A DNA stretch of 64,000 nucleotides from Streptococcus sp. 116-D4 (GTDB lineage: Bacteria; Bacillota; Bacilli; Lactobacillales; Streptococcaceae): positions 428,001-492,000 of the forward strand of contig NZ_AP021887.1 of the NCBI RefSeq assembly GCF_009731465.1. The letters are read 5' to 3'. This document shows positions 1-9,038 of this stretch, one piece after another. The notes beneath the pieces were generated by a model. It was not told the origin of the DNA. It searched no databases and saw only the letters and a list, made by a program, of their open reading frames with translations. Position numbers and translations under genes: made by a program. Within the stretch, counting starts at the first letter, position 1. Each line of letters starts with the position of its first letter.

Positions 1-687
1 AAACATCCGATTTTGGATGATATTTCCTTTTCGGTTAACAAAGGTGAAACCATTGCTTTTGTGGGTCATACAGGTTCAGGGAAATCTTCGATTATCAATG
101 TTCTCATGCGTTTTTATGAATTCCAGTCAGGGCGAGTTCTCTTAGATGGTGTGGATATTAGGGACTACAGTCAGGAAGAGCTGAGAAAAAATATCGGTCT
201 GGTCTTGCAGGAGCCCTTCCTCTATCATGGGACCATTAAGTCCAATATCGCCATGTACCAAGACATTAGTGATGATCAGGTCCAGGCTGCGGCAGCCTTC
301 GTGGACGCAGATTCCTTTACTCAAGAACTTCCGCAGGGTTATGACTCCCCTGTTTCCGAGCGTGGTTCGAGCTTCTCTACTGGGCAGCGCCAGCTTCTTG
401 CTTTTGCTAGAACAGTAGCCAGTCAGCCTAAAATTCTGATTTTGGATGAAGCGACAGCCAATATTGACTCTGAAACAGAAAGTTTGGTTCAAGCTTCTCT
501 AGCTAAGATGAGACAGGGACGGACAACCATTGCCATCGCTCATCGCCTTTCTACCATCCAAGACGCCAACTGTATCTACGTTCTGGATAAGGGGCGCATC
601 ATCGAGAGTGGAACCCATGAAGAACTCTTGGCCTTGGGAGGAACCTATCACAAGATGTACAGCTTGCAGGCAGGGGCCATGGCCTGA
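1..687 (+). CDS. ABC exporter (fused permease/ATPase), C-terminal part
   Basis: The frame is open from base 1, so the 5' part with the membrane domain lies outside the window. What remains is a complete nucleotide-binding domain: Walker A GHTGSGKSS (nt 67-93), Q-loop LQEP, a signature reading STGQRQ instead of LSGGQ, Walker B ILILDEA and the switch histidine in AIAHRL. This layout is that of the fused exporters (LmrCD/BmrCD-like) that work as heterodimers and pump drugs, peptides or lipids. The altered signature may mark the partner with one weak ATP site, which is inference. The substrate cannot be told. The gene ends in TGA at 685-687, just before a BOX-like repeat. Confidence 0.85.
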   Translation, partial: KHPILDDISFSVNKGETIAFVGHTGSGKSSIINVLMRFYEFQSGRVLLDGVDIRDYSQEELRKNIGLVLQEPFLYHGTIKSNIAMYQDISDDQVQAAAAFVDADSFTQELPQGYDSPVSERGSSFSTGQRQLLAFARTVASQPKILILDEATANIDSETESLVQASLAKMRQGRTTIAIAHRLSTIQDANCIYVLDKGRIIESGTHEELLALGGTYHKMYSLQAGAMA

Positions 688-776
688 TACTTTTTGACAA
701 TCTCTTTAAACCAGGTCAACTTTATACACAGCCTCAAAGCTGTACTTTGGGCAGCCTGCGACCAGTTTCCTAGATT
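687..776 (-). repeat. degenerate BOX element
   Basis: On the plus strand the segment starts like a boxC end (ATAC..., AATCTCTTtAAACCA) and ends like boxA (GCAGCCTGCG, AGTTTCCTAG). It resembles the better-preserved BOX copy at 41629-41790 but has many mismatches. BOX elements are short repeats of pneumococcus and close relatives. Confidence 0.55.
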
Positions 777-811
777 AATAAGAAGGAAATCCTTCAAATT
801 ACAGCTTTCTT

Positions 812-840
812 TCACCGCCTTTTCCATTTTGTGGTATAAT
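812..840 (+). promoter_or_regulatory. promoter for the sugar transferase
   Basis: An extended -10, TGGTATAAT (TATAAT at 835-840), has a weak TTCACC 18 bp upstream. A second TATAAT lies at 860-865. The transferase follows with AAAGGAG about 7 nt before its ATG. Confidence 0.5.
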
Positions 841-885
841 GAAAAATGTTGACAAATAGTATAATAAAAACAAAGGAGAAACAGC

Positions 886-1578
886 ATGCTGAAATGGGAA
901 GCCTTGCCCGTGGAAATGAAATCAAGCGAGGTTGAGTCTTACTACCAGCTTGTCTCTAAAAGGAAGGGTTCGCTGATTTTCAAGCGTTGCTTGGATTGGA
1001 TTCTGGCTTTGATCTTGCTGATTTTGACTTCCCCAGTCTTTCTCATCTTGAGCATATGGATCAAGTTGGATAGCAAGGGGCCAGTGATTTACAAGCAAGA
1101 GCGCGTGACCCAGTATAACCGTCGGTTCAAGATTTGGAAGTTCCGTACCATGGTGACGGATGCGGATAAAAAAGGAAGTCTGGTGACTTCTGCTAATGAT
1201 AGCCGCATCACCAAGGTTGGCAATTTCATCCGCCGTGTCCGTTTGGACGAACTACCTCAGTTGGTCAATGTTCTTAAAGGTGAGATGTCTTTTGTAGGTA
1301 CACGACCTGAAGTGCCACGCTACACAGAGCAGTATAGCCCTGAAATGATGGCGACCTTGCTCTTGCCAGCAGGGATTACCTCTCCAGCCAGCATTCACTA
1401 CAAGGATGAGGACACTATCATCAGTCAAATGACGGAGAAAGGTCTGTCGGTTGACCAAGCCTATGTCGAACACGTCCTTCCTGAAAAGATGCGCTATAAC
1501 CTCGCCTATCTCCGAGAGTTTAGTTTCCTTGGAGACATCAAAATCATGTTTCAAACCGTGTTTGAAGTGCTAAAATAA
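886..1578 (+). CDS. undecaprenyl-phosphate sugar-1-phosphate transferase
   Basis: A 230-residue member of the bacterial sugar transferase family (PF02397), which moves a sugar-1-phosphate from a UDP-sugar to undecaprenyl phosphate at the inner face of the membrane and so starts a glycan repeat. Seen: one hydrophobic segment at about residues 36-60, then the family core with KFRTM, RRVRLDELPQ and SFVGTRPE. The start has an AAAGGAG site. The next gene is a sugar aminotransferase. From memory, the pneumococcal pair Spr1655/Spr1654 is assigned to making and transferring AATGal, the first sugar of the teichoic acid repeat. The match by family and order is good, but the exact sugar is inferred. Confidence 0.8.
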   Translation: MLKWEALPVEMKSSEVESYYQLVSKRKGSLIFKRCLDWILALILLILTSPVFLILSIWIKLDSKGPVIYKQERVTQYNRRFKIWKFRTMVTDADKKGSLVTSANDSRITKVGNFIRRVRLDELPQLVNVLKGEMSFVGTRPEVPRYTEQYSPEMMATLLLPAGITSPASIHYKDEDTIISQMTEKGLSVDQAYVEHVLPEKMRYNLAYLREFSFLGDIKIMFQTVFEVLK

Positions 1579-1620
1579 AGTAGTCATGAGGAAATGAGTA
1601 CAGATAAAAGGAGCAAATCA

Positions 1621-2877
1621 ATGCCAAATTACAATATTCCATTTTCACCACCCGATATTACAGAAGCAGAAATTGCTGAAGTAGCAGATACCCTACGTTC
1701 TGGTTGGATCACAACAGGTCCTAAGACAAAAGAACTAGAGCGTCGCTTGTCTCTTTACACACAGACACCTAAGACTGTCTGTCTCAACTCTGCGACTGCC
1801 GCTCTGGAGTTGATTTTACGCGCTTTGGAAGTGGGACCTGGGGATGAAGTCATCGTTCCAGCCATGACCTATACAGCTTCATGTAGTGTCATCACTCACG
1901 TAGGGGCGACCCCTGTCATGGTGGATATCCAAGCAGATACGTTTGAGATGGACTATGACTTGCTTGAGCAAGCCATTACAGAAAAGACCAAGGTGATCAT
2001 CCCGGTAGAGCTTGCAGGGATTATCTGCGACTATGATCGTTTGTTCCAAGTAGTGGAAAAGAAACGTGACCTCTTTACTGCTTCAAGCAAGTGGCAAAAA
2101 GCCTTTAACCGTATCGTGATTGTCTCTGATAGTGCCCATGCTTTGGGATCTACTTACAAGGGTCAACCGGCTGGTTCTATCGCTGACTTTACTTCCTTCT
2201 CATTCCATGCCGTTAAGAACTTTACAACAGCTGAGGGAGGAAGTGCTACTTGGAAAGCCAATCCAGCGATTGACGACGAAGAGATGTACAAGGAATTCCA
2301 AATCCTTTCCCTTCACGGACAAACTAAAGATGCTCTTGCCAAGATGCAACTAGGCTCATGGGAATACGATATCGTAACTCCTGCCTACAAGTGCAATATG
2401 ACAGATATCATGGCTTCACTTGGTTTGGTACAATTGGACCGCTATCCAAATTTGTTGCAACGTCGTAAGGACATTGTGAACCGCTATGATCGTGGTTTTG
2501 CAGGTTCTCGTATCCATCCATTGGCACACAAGACTAATACTGTCGAATCTTCACGCCATCTCTACATCACCCATGTAGAAGGAGCGAGCTTAGAAGAACG
2601 CAACCTCATCATCCAAGAATTAGCCAAAGCAGGAATTGCAAGTAACGTCCACTACAAACCACTTCCGCTCTTGACAGCCTATAAGAATCTTGGCTTTGAT
2701 ATGGCCAATTATCCTAAGGCCTATGCCTTCTTTGAAAATGAAATTACGCTTCCTCTTCACACTAAATTAAGCGATGAAGAAGTTGATTACATCGTTAAGA
2801 CTTTGGTGAGAATTTCCGAAGAAATTCTTGGTTCTGAAAAAAATCATAAAAAAATCTTGACAAAAAGCGGACAATAG
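1621..2877 (+). CDS. DegT/DnrJ/EryC1-type UDP-sugar aminotransferase
   Basis: A PLP-dependent aminotransferase of about 418 residues that adds an amino group to a keto-sugar nucleotide. Seen: N-terminal PFSPPDI and SGWITTGPKTKELE, the family pattern AMTYTAS, the PLP aspartate in SDSAHALGS, and the Schiff-base lysine in FSFHAVKNFTTAEGG. I chose the ATG at 1621 because AAAGGAG sits 7 nt ahead; an in-frame ATG at 1594 has only GAGG almost touching it. It probably makes the 4-amino sugar used by the preceding transferase (AATGal in the pneumococcal model). The last codons are lysine-rich and overlap a consensus promoter, so the tail may have been shaped by that promoter. Confidence 0.85.
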   Translation: MPNYNIPFSPPDITEAEIAEVADTLRSGWITTGPKTKELERRLSLYTQTPKTVCLNSATAALELILRALEVGPGDEVIVPAMTYTASCSVITHVGATPVMVDIQADTFEMDYDLLEQAITEKTKVIIPVELAGIICDYDRLFQVVEKKRDLFTASSKWQKAFNRIVIVSDSAHALGSTYKGQPAGSIADFTSFSFHAVKNFTTAEGGSATWKANPAIDDEEMYKEFQILSLHGQTKDALAKMQLGSWEYDIVTPAYKCNMTDIMASLGLVQLDRYPNLLQRRKDIVNRYDRGFAGSRIHPLAHKTNTVESSRHLYITHVEGASLEERNLIIQELAKAGIASNVHYKPLPLLTAYKNLGFDMANYPKAYAFFENEITLPLHTKLSDEEVDYIVKTLVRISEEILGSEKNHKKILTKSGQ

Positions 2878-2885
2878 CATATAAT
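2857..2885 (+). promoter_or_regulatory. consensus sigma-70 promoter of the first Trp T-box unit
   Basis: TTGACA at 2857-2862 and TATAAT at 2880-2885 are exactly 17 bp apart. The -35 and most of the spacer lie inside the last codons of the aminotransferase gene. Transcription should start near 2892 and run into the T-box leader. Confidence 0.85.
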
Positions 2886-2889
2886 ATTC

Positions 2890-3150
2890 TCAATAAATCA
2901 GAAAAGTAACTATATTTGATCTTCAGGGAGCCTGTGGAGATTGTGAACAGGTGGTTGAAAGTAGTGAAAGTGGGCTGATTTTAAAAATGAATTTGAAACA
3001 ATGAAAATTCGGTGCGCACACCTTACAGTGCAACTTGTTGTTAGACAAGGTAGAGATGTAAAGGGGGATAGTCCCTTTATAATTGAGGTGGCACCGCGTT
3101 ACCAACGCCCTCACATGGAATTTAATTCTGTGTGTGGGCTTTTTTCTATC
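2890..3150 (+). promoter_or_regulatory. T-box leader (tRNA-Trp sensing) with terminator
   Basis: The T-box core AGGTGGCACCGCG lies at 3086-3098, preceded by a long structured leader with an AGGGAGC-type stem I start near 2925. It is followed by a terminator, GCCCTCACATGGAAT / ATTCTGTGTGTGGGC plus T6, at about 3107-3147. A UGG triplet in the region expected for the specifier loop (near 2970) fits tRNA-Trp, as does the trpB gene downstream. Uncharged tRNA would stabilise the antiterminator and allow transcription. The core and terminator are seen; the specifier assignment is by eye. Confidence 0.88.
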
Positions 3151-3276
3151 CCTCATTTTGTTTATCTTTTATTAGGGCCTTAAGTCGCTTTGATGAACTT
3201 GAGTTCTATCTACAGCTCCTTGGCTACTATTAAAAGCAAACAAAAGGTCAAATGAATACAGAAAGAGGAAATTTTT

Positions 3277-4455
3277 ATGACAACTAAAGGTTATTTTGGA
3301 CAATTTGGTGGTAGTTTTGTACCGGAGCCGATTCAGGCTTTGTTGGATGAGTTGGAAGTGACATTTGAAAAGTACAAGGATGATCCAGAATTTTTGGCAG
3401 AATTTCGCCATTACTTAAAGGACTATTCAGGTCGCGAAACACCGCTCTATTTTGCAGAAAGTTTGACAAAGCACCTAGGTGGAGCTAAGATTTATCTCAA
3501 ACGTGAAGACCTTAACCACCTTGGTTCTCACAAGCTCAACAACGTTTTAGGGCAAATCCTTCTTGCCAAACGTATGGGCAAAAAACGAGTGATTGCGGAA
3601 ACAGGAGCTGGTCAGCACGGTGTTGCGACAGCAGCGGCTGCAGCCAAGTTTGGTATGGCCTGTGATGTCTACATGGGAGCAGAGGATGTGGAACGTCAAC
3701 GTCTCAATGTTTTCCGTATGGAGATGATGGGAGCAACTGTTCATGCAGTTGAAACGGGAACACGTACTCTGAAGGATGCGGTTGATGCAGCCTTTGGAGC
3801 ATGGATGAATGACCTTGAAGCCTTCTACGTTTTAGGATCTGCTGTAGGTCCTCACCCATATCCAACCATTGTTCATGAGTTCCAAAAAGTGATTAGTGAA
3901 GAATCTCGTCGTCAAATTTTAGAAAAAGAAGGACGTCTGCCAGACTACGTTATTGCTTGTGTAGGTGGTGGTTCCAATGCCATCGGTGCTTTTTCTCAGT
4001 ATGTAGCTGATGAAGAAGTCAAATTGGTTGGGGTTGAAGCTGCTGGTCATGGACTTGACACAGACAAGCACGCAGCTACTATGACAAAAGGTAGTATCGG
4101 AATTGTTGATGGCATGAAGACTTATGCAGTCTTTAGGGAAGATGGAGAACTGGCTCCAGTTTACTCTATCTCAGCTGGATTGGACTATCCAGGGGTTGGC
4201 CCAGAACACGCCTACTTCAAAGATTCAGGTCGCGTGGAATATGTGGCAGCAACTGATGAAGAGGCTGTCCAAGCTTTGCTTCTACTTAGCAAAACTGAAG
4301 GAATTATCCCAGCAATTGAAAGTTCGCATGCTATCGCTGAAGCAGTCAAACGCGCACCAAAACTAAGTAAAGATGAGATTATCATCATCAATGTCTCTGG
4401 TCGTGGAGACAAGGACGTAGCTGCGATTGCAGACTATCTAGAAGCTAAAAAATAA
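3277..4455 (+). CDS. trpB: stand-alone second tryptophan synthase beta chain
   Basis: A complete 392-residue TrpB of the usual short class. Tryptophan synthase beta joins indole and serine to make tryptophan using PLP. Seen: [13 protein letters not shown] at the N-terminus, the PLP lysine K86 in GSHKLNN, E108 in ETGAGQHG, the phosphate loop GGGSNA and the C-terminal SGRGDKD. All key residues are present, so it should be active. It differs from the operon copy at 9016 throughout, so it is an old paralogue or an acquired gene, not a recent duplication. No trpA is beside it. Its own T-box leader and promoter make it tryptophan-responsive. A GAGG ribosome site precedes the ATG. Confidence 0.93.
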   Translation: MTTKGYFGQFGGSFVPEPIQALLDELEVTFEKYKDDPEFLAEFRHYLKDYSGRETPLYFAESLTKHLGGAKIYLKREDLNHLGSHKLNNVLGQILLAKRMGKKRVIAETGAGQHGVATAAAAAKFGMACDVYMGAEDVERQRLNVFRMEMMGATVHAVETGTRTLKDAVDAAFGAWMNDLEAFYVLGSAVGPHPYPTIVHEFQKVISEESRRQILEKEGRLPDYVIACVGGGSNAIGAFSQYVADEEVKLVGVEAAGHGLDTDKHAATMTKGSIGIVDGMKTYAVFREDGELAPVYSISAGLDYPGVGPEHAYFKDSGRVEYVAATDEEAVQALLLLSKTEGIIPAIESSHAIAEAVKRAPKLSKDEIIIINVSGRGDKDVAAIADYLEAKK

Positions 4456-4464
4456 TAGATGGAA

Positions 4465-4705
4465 AAATTACAGTCTTTTCTCTCACAGAGAGCTTGTGAT
4501 TGCTGGAAACAAGCAGAGAAAGCTGTAAGGTTGGGTCCATCTGAAACAAGAGAAGAAAACATAATTCTCAAGGGAGTGCCCTTTATCGCACAGCCTGTTA
4601 CAGAATCTTTCTAAGACAGGAATGAGAGATAGGAGAAATCCTATAATTGAGGTGGCACCGCGAATTTCGTCCTCACGCAAGTTATTTTGCGTGGGGATTT
4701 TTCAT
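4465..4705 (+). promoter_or_regulatory. second T-box leader, ahead of trpE
   Basis: The core AGGTGGCACCGCG is at 4650-4662, with AGAGAGC (stem I) near 4488 and a UGG in GGTTGGGTCC near 4532 as probable specifier. The terminator CCTCACGCAA / TTGCGTGGGG plus T5 is at about 4670-4701. A weak promoter, TTGCAG-N18-AATAAT (4427-4456), overlaps the end of the preceding trpB; the leader may also receive read-through from the first unit. Confidence 0.87.
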
Positions 4706-4748
4706 ACAGTTGCCACGGACTAGAAGTAGAACTGAAAGGGAAATTACA

Positions 4749-6110
4749 ATGGAACGAATCATTCATGGAGATGTCTTATCACCAATCTTGGCTTATATGC
4801 GTCTAAAGGGGCAACACAAGGTTATTCTAGAAAGTATTCCGAGAGACAAGGAAACAGCTCGTTTTTCTATCCTAGCTTATAATCCAATTTTTGAGATTCA
4901 GTATGAAAATGGAGTCCTTTATCAAAATGGTCAAGTGATTGACCGGGATCCCTTGGATTTTCTTTATGAAGTGACTCATAAGAGCCAGCACCATTCAGAC
5001 CTCCCTTTTGGTGGGGGAGCCATTGGTTTTGTTGGTTACGATATGATTTCGCTTTATGAAGAAATTGGTCAAATTCCTGAAGATACTATTGGAACGCCAG
5101 ACATGCATTTCTTTGTCTATGAGAGCTATATGGTCTTTGACCACAAGAAGGAAAAAATCCATGTCATCGAGGATGCTCTCTATAGCGATCGCGGTCAAGA
5201 AAACTTGGAAGAAGCCTTGAACCAAGTGCTTGAAGAATTACGTATTCCTGCTCCAAATGAATTTGAAGACTTGGATCTATCTCCGTTAGACTTCAAACCC
5301 CATATCGTTCCTCAGAAGTTTGAGGAAATGGTGGAAATAGCTCGTGACTTGATTCGAAATGGTGATATGTTCCAATGCGTGCTCAGTCAGCGCTTCTCAG
5401 CAGAAGTTACTGGAAATCCATTTGACTTCTACAGAAATCTCCGCGTGACCAATCCTTCTAATTACCTTTATTTCTATGATTTTGGGGATTATCAAATCAT
5501 CGGTGCCAGTCCAGAAAGTTTGGTTTCTGTCAAAAATGGCATCGTGACAACCAATCCGATTGCAGGGACGCGACCAAGAGGAGCTACAGATGAAGAGGAC
5601 AAGGCTTTGGCGACAGACCTGCTTTCGGATGAGAAGGAAACAGCAGAGCATCGGATGTTAGTAGACTTGGGACGAAATGATATTGGCCGTATCTCTGAAA
5701 CGGCAAGTGTTCATGTCACCAAGTATATGGAAGTGGAGCTTTTCCGTTATGTCATGCATTTGACCAGCGTGGTCAAGGGGCGTTTACTTCCAGAACTCAC
5801 TGCTATGGATGCCTTGAAAGCTACACTTCCAGCTGGAACAGTTTCAGGAGCACCAAAGATTCGGGCCATGAGACGCATCTATGAACTGGAAAGAGAAAAA
5901 CGGGGCGTATACGCTGGAGCAATAGGCTATCTGTCTGCTACGGGTGATATGGATTTCGCCATTGCCATCCGAACGATGATTCTTAAAAATCAAACAGCCT
6001 ATGTGCAGGCTGGGGCAGGGATTGTCTACGACTCCATCGCCCAAAATGAATACCAAGAAACCATTAACAAGGCTAAATCTATGACTAGAATTGGAGAACT
6101 AAGACTATGA
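4749..6110 (+). CDS. trpE: anthranilate synthase component I
   Basis: About 453 residues. With TrpG it turns chorismate and glutamine into anthranilate, the first step of tryptophan synthesis. Seen: the LES-type motif near the N-terminus (VILESIPR) that belongs to the tryptophan feedback site, and the chorismate-binding core with PIAGTRPRG, DLGRNDIGR, GTVSGAPKIRA and a C-terminal GAGIVYDS. I use the ATG at 4749, which has an AAAGGGA site. An open frame extends upstream to 4647 but would include the T-box terminator. The stop overlaps the trpG start (ATGA), so the two are translationally coupled. Confidence 0.96.
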   Translation: MERIIHGDVLSPILAYMRLKGQHKVILESIPRDKETARFSILAYNPIFEIQYENGVLYQNGQVIDRDPLDFLYEVTHKSQHHSDLPFGGGAIGFVGYDMISLYEEIGQIPEDTIGTPDMHFFVYESYMVFDHKKEKIHVIEDALYSDRGQENLEEALNQVLEELRIPAPNEFEDLDLSPLDFKPHIVPQKFEEMVEIARDLIRNGDMFQCVLSQRFSAEVTGNPFDFYRNLRVTNPSNYLYFYDFGDYQIIGASPESLVSVKNGIVTTNPIAGTRPRGATDEEDKALATDLLSDEKETAEHRMLVDLGRNDIGRISETASVHVTKYMEVELFRYVMHLTSVVKGRLLPELTAMDALKATLPAGTVSGAPKIRAMRRIYELEREKRGVYAGAIGYLSATGDMDFAIAIRTMILKNQTAYVQAGAGIVYDSIAQNEYQETINKAKSMTRIGELRL

Positions 6111-6673
6111 TTTTATTGATTGACAACTATGATTCTTTTACCTATAACTTGGCCCAATACATTGGGAATTTTGCAGAAGTTCAGGTCTTGAGAAATGATG
6201 ATCCCAAGCTGTATGAAGAAGCTGAAAAAGCAGATGGTCTGGTCTTTTCGCCAGGCCCGGGTTGGCCAGTTGATGCTGGAAAGATGGAAGACATGATTCG
6301 TGACTTTGCTGGCAAGAAGCCGATTCTTGGGATTTGTTTGGGCCACCAAGCCATCGCAGAAGTTTTTGGTGGTAAATTAGGTTTGGCTCCAAAAGTCATG
6401 CATGGGAAACAGAGCAATATCAGCTTTGAAGCGCCATCTGTTTTGTATCAAGACATCGAGGATGGCCGTGCGGTCATGCGTTACCACAGTATTTTGATTG
6501 AGGAAATGCCAGAAGACTTTGAAGTAACAGCTCGTTCGACTGATGACCAAGCTATCATGGGTATTCAACATAAAAACCTACCGATTTATGGCTTTCAGTA
6601 CCATCCAGAGAGCATCGGAACGCCAGATGGCTTGTCTTCTATTCGGAATTTTATCGAGAAGGTTGTAAAGTGA
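6107..6673 (+). CDS. trpG: anthranilate synthase glutamine amidotransferase
   Basis: A 188-residue class I glutamine amidotransferase. It frees ammonia from glutamine and passes it to TrpE. Seen: DNYDSFTYN at the start, the oxyanion region SPGPG, the nucleophile cysteine in GICLGHQ and the His-Glu pair in YHPES. There is no fused TrpD part. It could also serve the folate enzyme PabA role, which is common in Gram-positives; that is inference. It starts inside the trpE stop codon. Confidence 0.95.
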   Translation: MILLIDNYDSFTYNLAQYIGNFAEVQVLRNDDPKLYEEAEKADGLVFSPGPGWPVDAGKMEDMIRDFAGKKPILGICLGHQAIAEVFGGKLGLAPKVMHGKQSNISFEAPSVLYQDIEDGRAVMRYHSILIEEMPEDFEVTARSTDDQAIMGIQHKNLPIYGFQYHPESIGTPDGLSSIRNFIEKVVK

Positions 6674-6683
6674 GGAAACTAGG

Positions 6684-7688
6684 ATGAAAGAGATTATTGA
6701 AAAACTAGCAAAATTTGAAAATTTATCAGGTGTGGAAATGACGGATGTCATTGAGCGTATCGTAACTGGCCGTGTAACGGAGGCGCAGATCGCTTCTCTC
6801 CTCTTAGCTCTTAAGATGAAGGGGGAAACACCTGAAGAACGCACAGCCATTGCCCAAGTTATGAGAGGACATGCCCAACATATTCCAACTGAGATTCATG
6901 ATGCCATGGACAATTGTGGTACAGGTGGAGATAAGTCATTTAGCTTTAACATCTCAACAACCGCAGCCTTTGTCTTGGCTGGTGGCGGTGTTCATATGGC
7001 AAAACACGGAAATCGCTCCATCTCTTCTAAATCTGGTTCTGCAGATGTCCTCGAAGTTTTGGGCATCAACCTAGACCTCAAACCAGCTGAACTAGGTAAG
7101 GTCTTTGATAAAACTGGCATCGTCTTTCTCTTTGCCAAAAACATGCATCCAGCCATGAAATACATCATGCCAGCTCGTTTGGAATTGGGAATTCCAACGA
7201 TTATGAACTTGACTGGTCCCCTGATTCATCCAATGGCTTTGGAAACACAGTTGCTTGGCATTAGTCGTCCAGAACTGCTAGAAAGTACAGCTCAGGTTTT
7301 GAAAAATATGGGTCGCAAACGTGCCATTGTAGTAGCTGGTCCAGAAGGATTGGATGAAGCTGGTTTGAATGGAACAACTAGCATTGCCCTTCTTGAAAAT
7401 GGAGAAATCACTTTGTCAAGCTTCACTCCAGAAGATCTGGGGATGGAAGACTACGCTATCGACGATATTCGTGGAGGCAACGCTCAGAAAAATGCAGAAA
7501 TTTTGCTCAGTGTTCTCAATAACGAACCAAGTCCATTCTTGGAAACGACAGTTTTAAATGCTGGTCTTGGTTTCTATGCTAATGGTAAGGTTCATAGCAT
7601 CAAGGAAGGAGTTGCCTTGGCCCGTCAAGTGATTGCTAGTGGCAAGGCCCTTGAAAAACTCAGACTATTACAGGAGTATCAAAGATGA
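6684..7688 (+). CDS. trpD: anthranilate phosphoribosyltransferase
   Basis: 334 residues. It joins anthranilate to PRPP to give phosphoribosyl-anthranilate. Seen: the PRPP-binding [16 protein letters not shown], the loop [18 protein letters not shown] and the metal-binding DE in [10 protein letters not shown]. The length is normal for the family. It begins 10 nt after trpG, with AGGAAACTAGG ahead of the ATG, and its stop overlaps the trpC start (ATGA). Confidence 0.96.
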   Translation: MKEIIEKLAKFENLSGVEMTDVIERIVTGRVTEAQIASLLLALKMKGETPEERTAIAQVMRGHAQHIPTEIHDAMDNCGTGGDKSFSFNISTTAAFVLAGGGVHMAKHGNRSISSKSGSADVLEVLGINLDLKPAELGKVFDKTGIVFLFAKNMHPAMKYIMPARLELGIPTIMNLTGPLIHPMALETQLLGISRPELLESTAQVLKNMGRKRAIVVAGPEGLDEAGLNGTTSIALLENGEITLSSFTPEDLGMEDYAIDDIRGGNAQKNAEILLSVLNNEPSPFLETTVLNAGLGFYANGKVHSIKEGVALARQVIASGKALEKLRLLQEYQR

Positions 7689-8452
7689 GTCAGGAATTTT
7701 TAGCCCGAATTTTGGAGCAGAAGGCGCGTGAGGTGGAGCAGATGGAGCTGGAGGAAATCCAGCCTCTGCGCCAGACCTATCGCTTGGCAGAATTTTTGAA
7801 GAATCACCATGACAGATTACAGGTAATCGCTGAGGTCAAGAAAGCTAGCCCTAGTCTGGGAGATATTAATCTCGATGTGGATATTGTGCAACAAGCCCAG
7901 ACTTATGAAGCAAACGGTGCAGTGATGATTTCAGTTTTGACAGATGAGATTTTCTTTAAAGGGCATTTGGATTATCTACGGGAGATTTCCAGTCAGGTAG
8001 AGATTCCGACGCTTAACAAGGACTTTATCATCGATGAAAAGCAAATCATCCGCGCTCGCAATGCAGGTGCAACAGTCATCTTGCTCATTGTGGCAGCTTT
8101 GTCAGAAAAACGCCTCAAGGAACTGTACGACTACGCGACAGATCTTGGTCTGGAAGTCTTGGTGGAAACTCACAATCTAGCTGAACTAGAAGTGGCCCAC
8201 AGGCTTGGTGCTGAGATTATTGGGGTTAATAACCGCAACTTGACCACCTTTGATGTTGATTTACAGACTAGCGTAGACTTGGCACAATACTTCAAGGACG
8301 ATTGCTTCTACATTTCTGAATCTGCTATTTTTACAGGGCAGGATGCGAAACGAGTAGCACCATACTTTAACGGAATTTTAGTTGGGACAGCTCTGATGCA
8401 GGCAGAAGATGTGGCCCAGAGAATCAAGGAGTTGCAGATTGACAAAGGTTAA
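7685..8452 (+). CDS. trpC: indole-3-glycerol-phosphate synthase
   Basis: A 255-residue TIM barrel that closes the indole ring to form indole-3-glycerol phosphate. Seen: [12 protein letters not shown] with the catalytic lysine, [10 protein letters not shown], the NKDFI strand, [11 protein letters not shown], and SESAIF near the end. The start overlaps the trpD stop. It is a separate protein here, not fused to TrpF as in enteric bacteria. Its last 14 nt overlap trpF. Confidence 0.96.
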   Translation: MSQEFLARILEQKAREVEQMELEEIQPLRQTYRLAEFLKNHHDRLQVIAEVKKASPSLGDINLDVDIVQQAQTYEANGAVMISVLTDEIFFKGHLDYLREISSQVEIPTLNKDFIIDEKQIIRARNAGATVILLIVAALSEKRLKELYDYATDLGLEVLVETHNLAELEVAHRLGAEIIGVNNRNLTTFDVDLQTSVDLAQYFKDDCFYISESAIFTGQDAKRVAPYFNGILVGTALMQAEDVAQRIKELQIDKG

Positions 8453-9038
8453 AATTTGCGGATTATCGACCACAGAAGCGGTAGAGACAGCCGTTTCAGC
8501 AGGAGCGGACTACATCGGTTTTGTCTTTGCACCTAGTAAAAGACAGGTGACCTTGGATCAGGCTGCAGAGCTGGCTGAGATCATTCCTGCAGATGTCAAA
8601 AAGGTTGGTGTATTTGTTTCACCAAGTCGGGTAGAACTGCTAGAAGTCATTGAAAAAGTTGGCTTGGACTTGGTTCAAGTTCACGGTCAAGTGGCAGATG
8701 ATTTATTTGAGAATTTGCCTTGTGCCAGCATTCAGGCTGTGCAGGTGGATGGAGAGGGGCATGTCCCCAATTCTCAGGCAGATTATCTACTCTTTGATGC
8801 CCCTGTGGCAGGGAGTGGCCAGACCTTTGATTGGGGCGAACTGAATACAACACGACTAGCCCAGCCTTTCTTCATCGCAGGTGGGCTTAATGAAGACAAT
8901 GTAGTAAAAGCAATTCAACACTTTACTCCCTATGCAGTAGATGTATCAAGCGGAGTGGAGACAGACGGACAAAAAGATCATGAAAAGATTAGAAGATTTA
9001 TAGAGAGGGTTAAGCATGGCATATCAAGAACCAAATAA
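8439..9038 (+). CDS. trpF: phosphoribosylanthranilate isomerase, TTG start
   Basis: About 199 residues. It performs the Amadori step between TrpD and TrpC. Seen: the catalytic cysteine in [23 protein letters not shown], the acid/base aspartate strand [16 protein letters not shown], and FIAGGL followed by [11 protein letters not shown] chose TTG at 8439 because AAGGAG is 7 nt ahead and it gives the conserved TKVKICGL start; the next in-frame ATG at 8409 lies well inside trpC with no ribosome site. The 14-nt overlap with trpC suggests coupled translation. Confidence 0.93.
   Translation: MTKVKICGLSTTEAVETAVSAGADYIGFVFAPSKRQVTLDQAAELAEIIPADVKKVGVFVSPSRVELLEVIEKVGLDLVQVHGQVADDLFENLPCASIQAVQVDGEGHVPNSQADYLLFDAPVAGSGQTFDWGELNTTRLAQPFFIAGGLNEDNVVKAIQHFTPYAVDVSSGVETDGQKDHEKIRRFIERVKHGISRTK

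Noticed and set aside
849..865. TTGACA with TATAAT just downstream
   Set aside because: The two are only 5 bp apart, so they cannot act as one promoter; nothing like a -10 lies 17 bp after the TTGACA.
4647..4748. Longer trpE start
   Set aside because: It would place the T-box terminator inside the coding sequence; ATG 4749 has a ribosome site and gives the usual length.
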